Source: Prorocentrum cordatum
Taxonomy: Eukaryota; Sar; Dinophyceae; Prorocentrales; Prorocentraceae
Reading direction: 5' to 3'
Length of the DNA stretch: 64,000 bases
Assembly (NCBI GenBank): GCA_963575745.1
Contig: CAUYUJ010016372.1
Span: forward strand, 85,760-149,759
Both the position numbers and the translations under genes were made by a program. Below are positions 30,723 through 42,068 of the stretch, piece by piece (position 1 is the first letter of the stretch; each line of letters begins with the position of its first letter). The notes beneath the pieces are model-generated. The model was not told the DNA's origin. It saw nothing but the letters and a program-made list of their open reading frames with translations, and searched no databases.

Positions 30723-31330
30723 TCATAACCGCTCCGCCTGCTCTGCCTGGGCGTCGGCGGCATCCTTGTCCCTGCTCTGGATGGCCGTGATGGCCGCCTC
30801 CAGCTGCGATGCACGGCACCGCCCCAAGGAACACCCTCGAGCGCGGGCTCGGGCGCTACCTTGGCCAGGTCTGCCTCGCTGGCCTCTGGCTCCTGTCTAT
30901 GGAGCTACCTGGCCTGCACAGTTTCCATCTTCGCCCCGATGTCCTGCTGGGCGTCCGCCGCTCTTCCCCGAATGCGAGCGGCTTTCCTCTTCTCGCAGCG
31001 GTCGCACAGGCCTTCGGCGTGGATCCGGTTCCGCTCCCCGCTGGCCTGCGCGACACACTTTGACAGCGCGTGTGCCTTCTGGCTCTTGGGGGGTGGGCTT
31101 CCTCGTGGGTGGACTCCCCTCTGCAGCTCGTTCGCCGCGTCGGAGAAACGGGAGACGTGCCCCCATCCTCGGTCTGCGGGCGTGGGCCGCGCACCCTGCC
31201 GCGCAGCCTGGCAGGTCCTCGCCTTGCCCCCCTCGCGAGCACCCATCTGCGCTGCCTCTGCGTCGGGTTCCTGGGGCCGCCCACCACGGCGTCGGCACGG
31301 TGGCCCGCGGCCAATCCTTTTCGCTCGGCG
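30723..31330 (-). pseudogene. Broken coiled-coil-like protein with a Cys pair
   Basis: The minus frame reads HVSRFSDAANELQRGVHP, KSQKAHALSKCVAQASGERN, AEGLCDRCEKRKAARIRG and DAQQDIGAKMETVQAR, then TAG (30905-30907). In the same frame it goes on as LHRQEPEASEADLAKVAPEP. After a shift near 30830 it reads QLEAAITAIQSRDKDAADAQ, then AEQAERL and TGA (30723-30725). The Gln/Ala/Glu-rich heptads suggest a coiled coil, and CDRC suggests metal binding. Family unknown. The stop and the shift suggest a pseudogene. Confidence 0.35.
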
Positions 31331-31334
31331 CGCG

Positions 31335-32280
31335 TAGCGGCGCGTCTTGCCTCCCAGCACCCAGTGGCGCCGCAGGAGGAGGAGAAACGTCCGTAGGGGG
31401 ACCTGCTGGCAGGCCGATCCCTTGCTCGGCACGCCTGCTGTGGTGGAGGCAGGGGGGATCGAGGAGGAGGGGGAGGAAGCGAAGATGGCAGACGGTGTGC
31501 TCTCCCCACAGGGGGGCGAGCACAACCAAGCCCAAACCCAGACACTTTTTTGGATCCGCGGGTCGAGAGCGCACCTCTTCCGGTCGAAGCTAAGCGGGCC
31601 GCGCGAAGCTTGAATTAGAAAGCCCAAACCCAGACACGAACTGCAGGGAAGGGTGGGTGGCGAAGTGCGAAGAACGCCCGGCTGCGAGCTTTGCTGCCCC
31701 CCCCCAGGTCCTGAGCCGCCGAGACTCCACTCGAGCATGAGCTCCTCCTGTGGGCCTCGGGCGCGAGTGGCGCGGAGCAGAGGGGGAGCACCTCCTCAGC
31801 CGCTCTCGCGCTCGCACGCGTCTCTGTCCTTTCCCGCCGCCCGTCCCCCGCCTTCCTCCTCACGCCTGATCTGATGCTACCTCTACATGCACTCTCCTTG
31901 CCTCCATGCTCCTCATCATCCCCTCTCTGCGCCCCCTTCCCTCCCCCTTTCCCAACCCTCATGCTGACACCATGTCCAGTCTCCCTCCTCTTCGTGCTCC
32001 TCGCCCCTGCCCTGATCTTGGTACTCTCTCTCTTCCTCCCGTCCCCTTCCTCCGTCTGCGGGCTTCGGGAGCAAAACTCTCGCACTGACCCTCGTGGCTG
32101 CGCAGAGGACCTCCCTCCCGTCGCCGAGCAGCCGAGCGAGAAAGACCACCTCTGCCAGGGGTCCGTGGCTTCTTGCGACACTTCTGCGAGAACGACCACC
32201 CGATGCTCCATTTTTTTTTGTTTGTTTTGAAACATCCTTCTGTGTTACATCCTTCTGTGCTTTTCGCGCTCTTCAGTCTT
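31335..32280. other. Stretch without a recognisable gene
   Basis: ORFs are present on both strands, without motifs. 31880-32060 is C/T-rich. Confidence 0.4.
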
Positions 32281-32284
32281 CGAG

Positions 32285-32580
32285 GGCCCCAAGGGGGACC
32301 TGCTGGGAGCCCCAGGCCCTAGGTCGGCCCAGAACAGCCCCAAAAGAGCACCGAGCACCACGCTGGCCCACGAAGGACCCTGGAGAAGCCCAAGATGCCT
32401 CAAGAAGGCTCCTAGACGACCCAATACGGCAATACGGTTCCAAGACGGCCCCCAGGGATCTCCAGACGGCTGAGAGAACCCCAAGACGGCTCACCAGAGC
32501 CTCGAGACGGTCCAAGTAGGCTCCGATGGACATTCAAGACTGCCCCACAGGAGGCCCATGCAGCCCCAAGACGGTCCTAA
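32285..32580. repeat. CCAAGANGGCC short-repeat array
   Basis: Plus-strand units such as CCAAGATGCC, CCAAGACGGCCC and CCAAGACGGCTC at irregular 12-30 base spacing. Confidence 0.7.
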
Positions 32581-33395
32581 TAGTCTCCATGACATATGTG
32601 ACGACCTTCTGGGCAGTGCTCTAGGGGTCACCTCACTGAGTGCTTCGCTTTCACGTGGTGGTTTTGCCGCATACATCTGAATAACCCTTGTTGGGCTGGA
32701 GTAAGTCGTCAACCACATGATCCTTCTGTCTGTCATCCTCCCCCCTCCTTTGCTTTGAACAGACGTTGTGCTGCCATGCCGCCGGTCGTGTCCGTGCCCG
32801 TGGTACCCCAGCGGGTGCCACGGATTGTGCGAAGCAGCCAAAAGAATGGCAGACGGGATCGGACAGCAGAGGACGAACAAGAGGGACGAGGGAGGAACAA
32901 GCGGGAAGATCCCTCTCTTCGCCCATCCATCATCTCCCCTATCCCCCCTCGTGCCCGTCTGATCCCTTGCGAGCCTTCTGCTCGCGCGTCTCCCCGACGA
33001 AGAGCCTTCCAAAACGACAACCTGCGTCGATTGTCGTGTCCACGACGGCCTCCTCGCGGGGGGTGCGCAGGGCAGGGGAGGAAGAAGAAGACGAGGACGA
33101 TGAGGAAGAGGACGGGTGGAGGAGGAAGGCAGCGGGAGCGAGTGAACGAGGAAAAGGCGGCTTGGGGGGTAAGGGCTCTTGCCTTGCTCCATGCATATGG
33201 CTTGCTTGAGCCCAAGTCTCATTCGCGCCTCCCTCGCTCTTTCAATCCACTTCAGCGCTGCAGGGGCAGCCACGTTTAAAACACATTGTCAATACCTGGC
33301 GCCGACGCGAACCATCCTGTAAACCATCGCGAACCCAGAACACTTGGTTTTTGTACTCTCGGTGTGTTGCATTGTTTCCCCTGGGGCTGTAGGCG
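32581..33395. other. Stretch without a recognisable gene
   Basis: Overlapping ORFs exist on both strands; none has a motif or a clear advantage over the others. Confidence 0.4.
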
Positions 33396-33396
33396 A

Positions 33397-33675
33397 CCCG
33401 AGGAGGATGAGGAGGAGGAAGAGGAGGAGGAGGAGGAGAAGGAGGAGGAGGTGGAGGAAATGGAGGAGATGGAGGAGATGGAGGAGGAGGAGGAGGCGGA
33501 GGAGGAGGAGGGAGGAGGAGGAGGAGGAGGAGGAGGAGGAGGAGGGAGGAGGAGGAGGAGGAGGAGGAGGAGGAGGAGGGAGGAGGGGGAGGAGGAGGGG
33601 GAGCAGGAGGAGGAGGGAGGAGGGAGGAGGAGGAGGGGGAGGAGGAAGAGGAAGGAGGGAGGGAGGAGCGAGACA
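33397..33675. repeat. Long (GAG)n array with GATGGAGGA variants
   Basis: About 280 bases of GAG triplets with ATGGAGG and GGGAGG interruptions. ORFs through it are poly-Glu/poly-Gly. Confidence 0.95.
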
Positions 33676-33947
33676 GGAGGGGACAGGAAAGGCGTATCCA
33701 GGGACTGCAGTGGTCTGACAATCGCTGAATCCCAAAGACATCGTGTGAGTTACTTCCCAAAGAAGCCGTACAGTGCGTGGCTAGGGCAAACCGAGGGATA
33801 CGTTCCAGAGGGCAGGAGCTCGGTGGGCCGATGCCGCTGTCCAATATTCCTCAACAGTCTCCGTCGTCCACTTCGACCGCGGACGCCCCGCGTCCCACCC
33901 GCGAAGCTCACGCACCTCCCTTGTGGGCCCGCAAAACGTGGCAAGCG

Positions 33948-35265
33948 TGCCATATTCTCGACACCACAGGGGGTGCGCACGGGGTGGTCCCTGACCGCGG
34001 CCGCTATCCGTGGCGGTCGTCCAAAGCACAGTAGGCGTGGCGTCTTCTCGACACCATAAACGGGTGCGCACGGGGTGGTCCCTGCGCGCGGCCGCTATCC
34101 GTGAACAAGCGTGGCGTTTTCTCGACACCACCCAGGGTGCGCACGGGGTGGTCCCTCAGCGTGGCCGCTATCCGTGACGGTTGTCCAGGGCACAGCAGGC
34201 GTGGCGTTTTCTCGACACCACAAGGGGTGCGCATGGGGTGGTCACTGACCGCGGCCGCTATCCGTGACGGTCGTCCAAGGCACAGCAGGCGTGGCGTCTT
34301 CTCGACACCACCCAAGGTGCGCACGGGGTGGTCCCTGCGCGCGGCCGCTATCCGTGACGGTCGTCCAGGGCACAGCAGGCGTGGTGTCTTCTCGACACCA
34401 CAAAGGGTGCGCATGGGGTGGTCCCTGAACACGACCGCTATCCGTGACGGTCGTCCTTGCCCTAGCAGGCGTGGCATATTCTCGACACCACCCGGGGTGC
34501 GCACGGGGTGGTTACTGACCGCGGCCGCTATCCGTGACGGTCGTCCAAGGCACAGCAGGCGTGGCGTCTTCTCGACACCACAAGGGGTGCGCACGGGGTG
34601 GTCCCTGCGCGCGGCCGCTATCCGTGACGGTCGTCCAGGGCACAGCAGGCGTGGCGTCTTCTCCACAAGGGGTGCGCATGGGGTGGTCCCTGAACACGAC
34701 CGCTATCCGTGACGGTCGTCCTTGCCCTAGCAGGCGTGGCATATTCTCGACACCACCCGGGGTGCGCACGGGGTGGTCACTGACCGCGGCCGCTATCCGT
34801 GACGGTCGTCCAAGGCACAGCAGGCGTGGCGTCTTCTCGACACCATAAACGGGTGCGCACGGGGTGGTCCCTGCGCGCGGCCGCTATCCGTGACGGTCGT
34901 CCAGGGCACAGCAGGCGTGGCGTCTTCTCGACACCACAAGGGGTGCGCATGGGGTGGTCCCTGAGCACGACCGCTATCCGTGACGGTCGTCCTTGCCCTA
35001 GCAGGCGTGGCATATTCTCGACACCACCCGGGGTGCGCACGGGGTGGTCACTGACCTCGGCCGCTATCCGTGACGGTCGTCCAAGGCACACAGCAGGCGT
35101 GGCGTCTTCTCGACACCACAAGGGGTACGCACGGGGTGGTCCCTGCGCGCGGCCGCTATCCGTGACGGTCGTCCAGGGCACAGCAAGCATGGCGTCTTCT
35201 CGACACCGCAAGGGGGCGCGCATGGAGGTGGTCCCTGAGGGCGGCCTCTATCCGTGACGGTGGTG
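33948..35265. repeat. 90-bp minisatellite array with three-monomer higher-order repeat
   Basis: About 14-15 monomers share TTCTCGACACCAC, GGGGTGGT and CGCTATCCGTGACGGTCGTCC. Exact offsets of 180 bases (for example GCACGGGGTGG at 34141, 34321 and 34501) give a 90-base period. From about 34230 three monomer types alternate: one with CACTGACCGCGGCCGC, one with CCCTGCGCGCGGCCGC, and one with CTGAACACGACCGC and CTTGCCCTAGC. The order repeats three to four times, giving a 270-bp higher-order unit. Edge monomers are irregular. The minus strand reads as a 30-residue repeat, taken to be incidental. Confidence 0.92.
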
Positions 35266-35439
35266 CGCGGTGCTCAGGGCACATCGGTACGCAAGCTTGC
35301 TATCCGTGCCGGTCGTGCTCAGGGCACAGGGGGACGCAAGCGAGGTGAGTGGTATCATCACGAAGATTATTTGGCCACCTTGGCTCATGCCGGTTCAGAC
35401 CGTTCGGGTTTGCACGCAGGCGTGCTCGCGCCGGTGAGT

Positions 35440-35965
35440 GTCTGTCAAGTTGAGAGGAGTGCGGAGGAGTTGCGAGGAGGAGAAGTTGAGAGGAGTGCGG
35501 AGGAGTTCAGAGGAGCGCGGAGGAGTTGAGAGGAGTGCGGGGGAGTTGGGAGGATTGGGTGGGACGAGGAGGAGGAGGAGGAGGAGGAGGACGACGACGA
35601 CCACGAGTGCGGCGACGAGTACGGCGAGTACTACGAGTACAACGAGTACGACGACGACGAGTGCGACGGCGAGTACGACGACGAATGCGAAGACGAGTGC
35701 GACGGCGAGATACGACGATGAGATACGACGACGAATAACACGACAGAACGACGACGAGTACGACGACGAGTACGACGACGAGTACGACGACGAGTACGAC
35801 GACGAGTACGATGACGAGTACGACGATTGCGACGACGAGTACGACAAGTACGACGACAACGAGTGGGACGACGACGACGAGTACGACGACGACGAGCGCG
35901 ACGAGTACGACGACGACGAGTACGACGTAAAATACGACGACGAAGTAGGACGATTGTCAATAATC
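35440..35965. repeat. GAG and GACGAGTAC triplet-based repeats
   Basis: 35445-35560 has AGGAGTTGAGAGGAGTGCGG units. 35570-35600 is GAG. 35600-35940 is built from GACGAGTACGAC triplet blocks. The plus frame reads DDEYDDEY, a possible acidic tract, but the DNA pattern is sufficient explanation. Confidence 0.9.
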
Positions 35966-36111
35966 TCCTCATCATCGTTGCATCGGTGTTCGGTCTCGCC
36001 GGGGCCTTGCATCCTTTGTATCATATGTGTTTTTTTCCTGAACCTTCCACTATTCCCACCTTTTCCACCCTCGTCCCGCCCCTCCTCCCCGTGTCCTCCG
36101 CCTCCTCTAGA

Positions 36112-36651
36112 TCGCTCAAGCCCACTGCGTCTCGAGCCCCCTTGTCATCCGCCTTCTCCCACTTGCAAACGAACGATCAAGAGCATGAACTTCTCTCTTA
36201 CCGTTCATTCGATCTCGTCGTGTACGACCACAAGCTGCTCTTCATGATTGGGTTATGGCTCCCTGACTGGGACAGTCGGCGGCTCTACTATATGGCGCAG
36301 CTGGCTGGGTCCATTCGCAGCGTCTACCGGGAAATCAACGACGTGGCGCGCCAACCGTACATCCAGCGCGCTGCCATTCAACAACATATGCCGTTGTTCC
36401 GCCACCCCGCCCGCGGAGGCATCCCTGCGATAGCCCCGCCCGTGCCCGACGCTGTCCCCGGCGCAGCGCCCGATGCCGATCCAGAACGCGCGCCTCCTGT
36501 GACGAGGGCCCAAGCGCGAGTCACGGATAGTCGGTCATTAGGCTGGGCTTTGCGACAGGGGGCCACCGATGTGTTCAGGGAATTTTTATTGCGTTTTACG
36601 GCTATCGCGACGGCCTGTCCAGGCGATTTGTCATATGTTGCATTGGTTTGA
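36112..36651 (+). CDS. Unknown ORF end, possible exon after a CTCTAG acceptor
   Basis: No family is recognised. After a pyrimidine-rich run ending CCTCCTCTAG (about 36100-36111), the frame reads SFDLVVYDHKLLFMIGLWLP, then DWDSRRLYYMAQLAGSIRSV and YREINDVARQPYIQRAAIQQ. An Ala/Pro linker follows, then VTRAQARVTDSRSLGWALRQ and FREFLLRFTAIATACPGD, with a stop at 36649-36651. The composition is unlike the flanking low-complexity frames and has spaced hydrophobics typical of a folded protein. Upstream the same frame enters the GAC/GAG repeat, so a first exon, if any, is not seen. A gag-like role is possible but unsupported. Confidence 0.35.
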   Translation, partial: SLKPTASRAPLSSAFSHLQTNDQEHELLSYRSFDLVVYDHKLLFMIGLWLPDWDSRRLYYMAQLAGSIRSVYREINDVARQPYIQRAAIQQHMPLFRHPARGGIPAIAPPVPDAVPGAAPDADPERAPPVTRAQARVTDSRSLGWALRQGATDVFREFLLRFTAIATACPGDLSYVALV

Positions 36652-36990
36652 GGCGCGGTCAGAAGCGTTCTGCCGAAGACAGCGTTCAGTTTTTTATTAT
36701 CTCTTGGACCCTGCCATAGGCTTTTCGCCGAAGGTTGCATTCCTTCGCATTCTTTTTTCTCTCAGATCGCGTTCCATAGTGTTCGTTGCCTCGTGGGCGC
36801 CGCAGATCGCTTTCCATGTTTATTTATCAGAAACTTATCTTATATTCTATCCACTCTCCTCCCTCCTCTCCTCTTTACTGGCCAACGGTATCTGCGGGGC
36901 AACGGCCACCACTATCATTATCACATGCTTCACGTCATCTTTCAGTACTCCAGTCATGATATAAATATGTGGGGTTCCTCGGTAACGTAA
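36652..36990. other. Stretch without a recognisable gene
   Basis: Slightly A/T-richer sequence with TATC- and CTCC-rich patches; no motif. Confidence 0.4.
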
Positions 36991-37004
36991 TTTGTTTTTG
37001 TTTG

Positions 37005-37043
37005 TGCTATATATATGTGTAAGAGAGAGAGAGAGAGAGAGAG
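37005..37043. repeat. (TA)n(TG)(AG)n microsatellite
   Basis: TATATATATGTGTAAG followed by about 12 AG units. Similar in type to the tract at 11283. Confidence 0.95.
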
Positions 37044-37094
37044 CGTGATCCACCGCCGCTTTACTGTGGAAAATTGTCGCCCTTTTCCTCCGGA

Positions 37095-37890
37095 ACCCGG
37101 GGTTCCCCCCCCCCCTCTGAAAATCCCCTCCCCCCTGCTGGACCCCCCCCCCCCCCCTCCCCCCCCCCCCCTTCCCCCGGCAAACCCTCCCCCCTCGCCT
37201 AACCCCCCCCCCCCCCCCCCTCGAACTCGAAAACCGGGGGGGGGTCACTACCGGTTCGAACCCCCCCCCCCTCGAAAACCGGAGGGGGGGGTCACTACCG
37301 GTTCGAACCACTGAGCTGTCCCACTGTTCCCACCACTGTCCCCACTGTCCCCACCACTGTCCCCACTGTACCTCTGTCCCATTGTCCCACCGCCGTCCTC
37401 GCCACCGCCTTCACCACTGTCCCCACCACCACTGTACCCTCCACTGTCCTACTGTTTCCACCACATTCCCACTGTCCCCACACCACTGTCCCCACCACCA
37501 CCGTCCCCACCACTGTCCCACTGTCCCCACTGTTCCCACCATTGTCCTCACCATTGTCCCCACCACTACCGTCCCCACCACTGTCCCACTGTCCCCACCA
37601 CTGTCCCGCTGTCCCCTCACCACTGTCCCCACCACCACCGTCCCCACCACTGTCCGCACCCCCCCTCGGTTTTCGAAGGGGGGGGGGGGGTTCGAACCGG
37701 TAGTGACCCCCCCCGGTTTTCGAGTTCGAGGGGGGGGGGCTCGAACCGGTAGTGACCCCCCCCTCTTTTCAGGATGAACTGGGGGGGGGAGGAGGGGTTC
37801 GAACCGGTAGTGACCCCCCCAGGTTTTCCGGAGAGGGGGGGGGGGGAGGGGTTCGAACCGGTAGTGCCCCCCCTCGGTTTTCCGCCAGCA
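37095..37890. repeat. Poly-C/poly-G inverted repeat flanking a CCCACTGTCCCCAC minisatellite
   Basis: Left arm (about 37095-37310): C runs with CTCGAAAACCGG and CACTACCGGTTCGAACC. Centre (37316-37665): irregular units of CCCACTGTCCCCACCACTGT. Right arm (about 37660-37890): the complementary set, with GGTTTTCGA, G runs and GGTTCGAACCGGTAGTG in four units. The arms could fold into a long hairpin. Confidence 0.85.
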
Positions 37891-37909
37891 GCGGTAGAAC
37901 ACGCTCTTT

Positions 37910-38025
37910 CATATATTATTATTATTATTACTATTATTATTAGTATTATTATTAGTATTATTATTATTATTGTTGTGATTATGATTATGATTATGATGAT
38001 GATGATTATTATTATCTTCATCTGT
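37910..38025. repeat. (TTA)n/(GAT)n microsatellite
   Basis: TATTATTATTACTATTATTA grading into GATTATGATGATG. Confidence 0.95.
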
Positions 38026-38029
38026 ATAA

Positions 38030-38455
38030 CAAGGACACATCAGGCGTGCCGTCTCTCATATTGCTTGCCAGACTGAGTCCGAAGGCGCGGTGTTCAGGAG
38101 GTGTCGGTTCAGTTGCAGCTTTTGCTGATGGTGCACGTGGCTGAAAATGTATAACTTCTGTGGTTGCCCCCGCGGCTTGGACGCTCTGGTTCCCTCGTGC
38201 AAAGACGAGAACATTCGTGTTTGCCCGGTTCACACACGTCCCTGTCATGTGCAAGGTTTTGCGAGGGCCACTGATTTGCATTGCGTGAATCCGTCTGACC
38301 GTAGCTTGCGTGAGCTGTGTGGTGGCCGGTCCGCGCAGGAGCTTTGATCGAATTATCGTGCCGACGGCAAAGAATTTGGAGCGAGTGCGACAATTTCTGT
38401 GCGGCCAGAAGGTGTTGAGTTTCCATTGTGTCTAGTACTTGCGAGGTGCTACCAT
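38030..38455. other. Stretch without a recognisable gene
   Basis: Short ORFs on both strands (38109-38426 minus, 38147-38347 plus) with no motif. Confidence 0.35.
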
Positions 38456-38459
38456 TGGC

Positions 38460-39960
38460 TCACGAGGGGGCCCCAACTCAAATGCTTCGCTACCGCCTAC
38501 GGAGCCTCAGCTAGGGTCCACATGCCAAAATACACATAGGTTCTTGCGTCTCAATTCGTCACGCACCATACGCGCTTCGTGGCCCCATACTGTGCCCCAG
38601 CTGGGGCCCAAATTCTAAAGATCACGCGACATCCCGCCTCTCATGTCGGTATACCCCTCACACGCTTCGTGGCCCCAGATGGGGGCTCCAACGAAAGCCA
38701 ACATGCTAACACACGAGGTCCCGTCTTTCATGTCGGCACGCCACTCACACGCTACGTGGCCCCACATGGAGCACCAACTAAGCCCCAAATGCCAAAATCC
38801 AAACTAGTTCCCACCTCTCATTCTGGCAGGTTGTTTACACTTTCGTGGCCGCCCCATAGGGAGTCCCTGCTAAAACCCACATGGTACAGATCTCATGCAT
38901 TTAATGTCGGCACGCCCTCAAACGTTCCGTGGCCCAATAAGGAGCCCCAGCCCCCCAACTAAAGCCCGAATATCAAAATCCAAATGGGCTCCCACAATTG
39001 ATTTGGGCACCCCCCTAAACGCTTCGTGGCCTCATCGGGGGCCCCAACCAACAAAGTTCACATGAGTTCCCGCCTCATGTTTCGTCACGCCATTTTCGAA
39101 TTTCGTGGCCCCATATGGAACCTCAGCGAAATCCCAAATGCCAAACCATTATCATGAATCCCGCCTCTCATTTCGGTACGCCCCTCACACGGTCCGTGGG
39201 CCATAGGGAGCCCAACCTTAAGCCCACAATGCCAAGTTCACATGAGTTCCCGCTTCTCATGCAACCACGCCCATCACGTGCTTCTGGCCCCGCACAGAGC
39301 TTCACCTGTAACCCCTGTGCCAGAGTTCACGTGAGGTCCCGCCACTCCTTTCGGCACGTCCCGCACACGCGTCGGAGCCCCACCTAAGTCTCAAGTGCCA
39401 AAGTTCACACGAACTCCCGCCTCTCATTTCGGCAGGCCCCTCACACGCTCGATGGCCACATCCGGAACCCGAACCAAGCACCACATGCCACATCTCACTT
39501 GACTTCACGCCTATCGTTTCGGCACACCTCCCACACGCCCCAGTGCCACACATCATGTGATTTCCCGCCTCTCCTTTGGCACACCACTCACACGTTTTGT
39601 GGTCCAACAAGGCTCTCCAGCTCAGCCCCAGATGCCAAAGTTCAAACGAGCTGGCCCCTCTCATTTCGGGCACAAGGTACCGCCTCTCATTTACAAGGGC
39701 TCCCAACTTCGCGCTTCGCGCTGCGCGAAGCGCGAAGTGCGAATAACTTCGCGCTCTCGCGCCGCCTCCCAGGGTAGAAGGGGAGGATGAGGAGGAATCG
39801 GAGCCGAACCGCGAAGCGCGAAGCGCGAATAACTTCGCGCACTCGAGGGCGCCCTTGCATTTAGGCACACCCCTCGTACGCTTCGTGGCCCCATCGGACG
39901 CTCCACCGAGTGCCCCGTTGCCAGGGTTCGTGTGAGTGCTTTCGAAGCGACCAGCGCGCG
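38460..39960. repeat. Second minisatellite array, approx. 88-90 bp unit, about 16 copies
   Basis: Units share CACACGCTTCGTGGCCCCAT, AAATGCCAAA and CCCGCCTCTCATTTCGGCA. Anchors at 38576, 38665 and 39022 fit an 89-90 base period. Copies are 70-90% alike by eye, with truncations. It is unrelated in sequence to the 90-bp array at 34 kb. A perfect GCGAAG palindrome interrupts it at 39707-39737. Confidence 0.85.
39707..39737. repeat. Perfect 15-bp inverted repeat with one-base spacer
   Basis: CTTCGCGCTTCGCGC is followed by T and its exact reverse complement. A partial second copy (GCGAAGCGCGAAGCGCGAAT) lies at about 39809. Confidence 0.9.
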
Positions 39961-40158
39961 CGTCGCAGGGACTCCCCATGCGCTGAGCCTCCACGAAGTG
40001 CCCTTGAGCCTTGGACGGGGGCGACGTGTGTATCTCTTGCGGGCGCCAAGAAGAAAACGCTCTACGAACATCCGCTCGCTCCCCAACTCGCGCCCCCGTT
40101 ATCCAGCCGTGCTCTCGTCGCCTCCGTCCATCCCCTCCGTGCCCCACTTGTTGTTGTT

Positions 40159-42068
40159 GTTGAACATTATTAATTCTAAAGAATAATTATTGTTGGGGCC
40201 CCTGGTGCACGGCCCCCCTGCGCCGCCTAGGCCGCAGCTACATTTTCATCATTTTCGTGAGGAAGCCTCAGGTAATACGATGTCATCAAGATCCGGTTGT
40301 TTTGTTGTAATCCGTTTTCCCTTGCAAAAAACACTATAAAATGACATTTCTTGTTCTAATATAATCAAATTTCAAGAATCCCTTGCAAAAAATAAGGTAA
40401 AGTGGACATTCGCGCGCGCAAGACGAAATCCTTCCAAAAGCTTAGTGTTCGGAGCGATTTTAACATAAAAACATCAAAAAACCAATGGTTTTTCAACAAA
40501 AAAATGTCAAAATCTCATCCCGCGCGCTCTTGCGGATTCGTAGGAAACCCAACACTTTTTAAACATTTCTGTCAAACGGGCTTTTGCGAGCAACTTTTTC
40601 GAACTTCTGCGACAACGGTTGCGCACCTGCCAGGGCCATCATCCCTGTCAAATAATACCATGCGGGACACATTCGTTTTTTCTTCGCGCGCGCACGCCGA
40701 AATCTCCAAAAACCATTGGGTTTTTAAGAATTTTAGCACCGCGCATCATAAAATCACACGAATCGCACCGTAGGTCCTCGAAAAACACCTGCACGACTTT
40801 TCAAAATTTCCACCCGCGCGCGCTGTCCAATGTACCATATGCATCATATGCAACAGATGTTCTGTGGAAGGCTTAACAACTTCTGTGGGTTAACAAGGCT
40901 TAACAACTTCTGTGGGTGTACGAACGTAGGCTTAACAACTTCTGTGGGTGTGTACTCCACGCCAGTGTAGTAGCCACGGTCGTCCGCAGGCCACGAAGTG
41001 AAGTGTCCGAACGTCATAGGGCGGGAAGCTGGGTGTGGGTGGTGGCGAAGAGTCGTGTGGATATTTGGTAGAGCTTGCACTGCCCCCCCACAAAGTGGGG
41101 GTATTGGCTGGCGTCGCATGAAAACCCTGGCACTGGTGAGAACACTGAGCGTTCGGGTAAAGTGATTGTTGAACATTATTAATTCTAAAGAATAATTATT
41201 GTTGGGCCCCTGGTGCACGGCCCCCCTGCGCCGCCTAGGCCGCAGCTACATTTTCATCATTTTCGTGAGGAAGCCTCAGGTAATTCGATGTGATCAAGAT
41301 CCGGTTGTTTTGTTCCCCCCGCTTTCCCTTGCAAAAAACACTATAAAATGACATTTCTTGTTCTAATATAATCAAATTTCAAGAATCCCTTGCAAAAAAT
41401 AAGGTAAAGTGGACATTCGCGCGCGCAAGACGAAATCCTTCCAAAAGCTTAGTGTTCGGAGCGATTTTAACATAAAAACATCAAAAAACCAATGGTTTTT
41501 CAACAAAAAAATGTCAAAATCTCATCCCGCGCGCTCTTGCGGATTCGTAGGAAACCCAACACTTTTTAAACATTTCTGTCAAACGGGCTTTTGCGAGCAA
41601 CTTTTTCGAACTTCTGCGACAACGGTTGCGCACCTGCCAGGGCCATCATCCCTGTCAAATAATACCATGCGGGACACATTCGTTTTTTCTTCGCGCGCGC
41701 ACGCCGAAATCTCCAAAAACCATTGGGCTTCTTAAGAATTTTAGCACCGCGCATCATAAAATCACACGAATCGCACCGTAGGTCCTCGAAAAACACCTGC
41801 ACGACTTTTCAAAATTTCTACCCGCGCGCGCTGTCCTAACAACTTCTGTGGGTGTGTACTCCACGCCAGTGTAGTAGCCACGGTCGTCCGCAGGCCACGA
41901 AGTGAAGTGTCCGAACGTCATAGGGCGGGAAGCTGGGTGTGGGTGGTGGCGAAGAGTCGTGTGGATATTTGGTAGAGCTTGCACTGCCCCCCCACAAAGT
42001 GGGGGTATTGGCTGGCGTCGCATGAAAACCCTGGCACTGGTGAGAACACTGAGCGTTCGGGTAAAGTG

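Noticed and set aside
34004-35223. Minus-strand ORFs with a 30-residue repeat (RPSRIAAARRDHPVRT)
   Set aside because: The period is a multiple of three, so any frame stays open; variants change residues freely. A satellite artefact is the simpler reading.
33948-35265. CRISPR-like look of regularly spaced repeats
   Set aside because: The whole 90-bp monomer is conserved, with no unique spacers. It is a eukaryotic satellite array.
35370-35400. TTGGCCACCTTGGCTCATG as a possible spliced-leader sequence
   Set aside because: It differs from the dinoflagellate spliced-leader ending (CATTTTGGCTCAAG) at several positions and has no donor after it.
37240-37310. tRNA-like GGTTCGAACC box
   Set aside because: No A box, cloverleaf or acceptor stem fits around it; kept only as a repeat feature.
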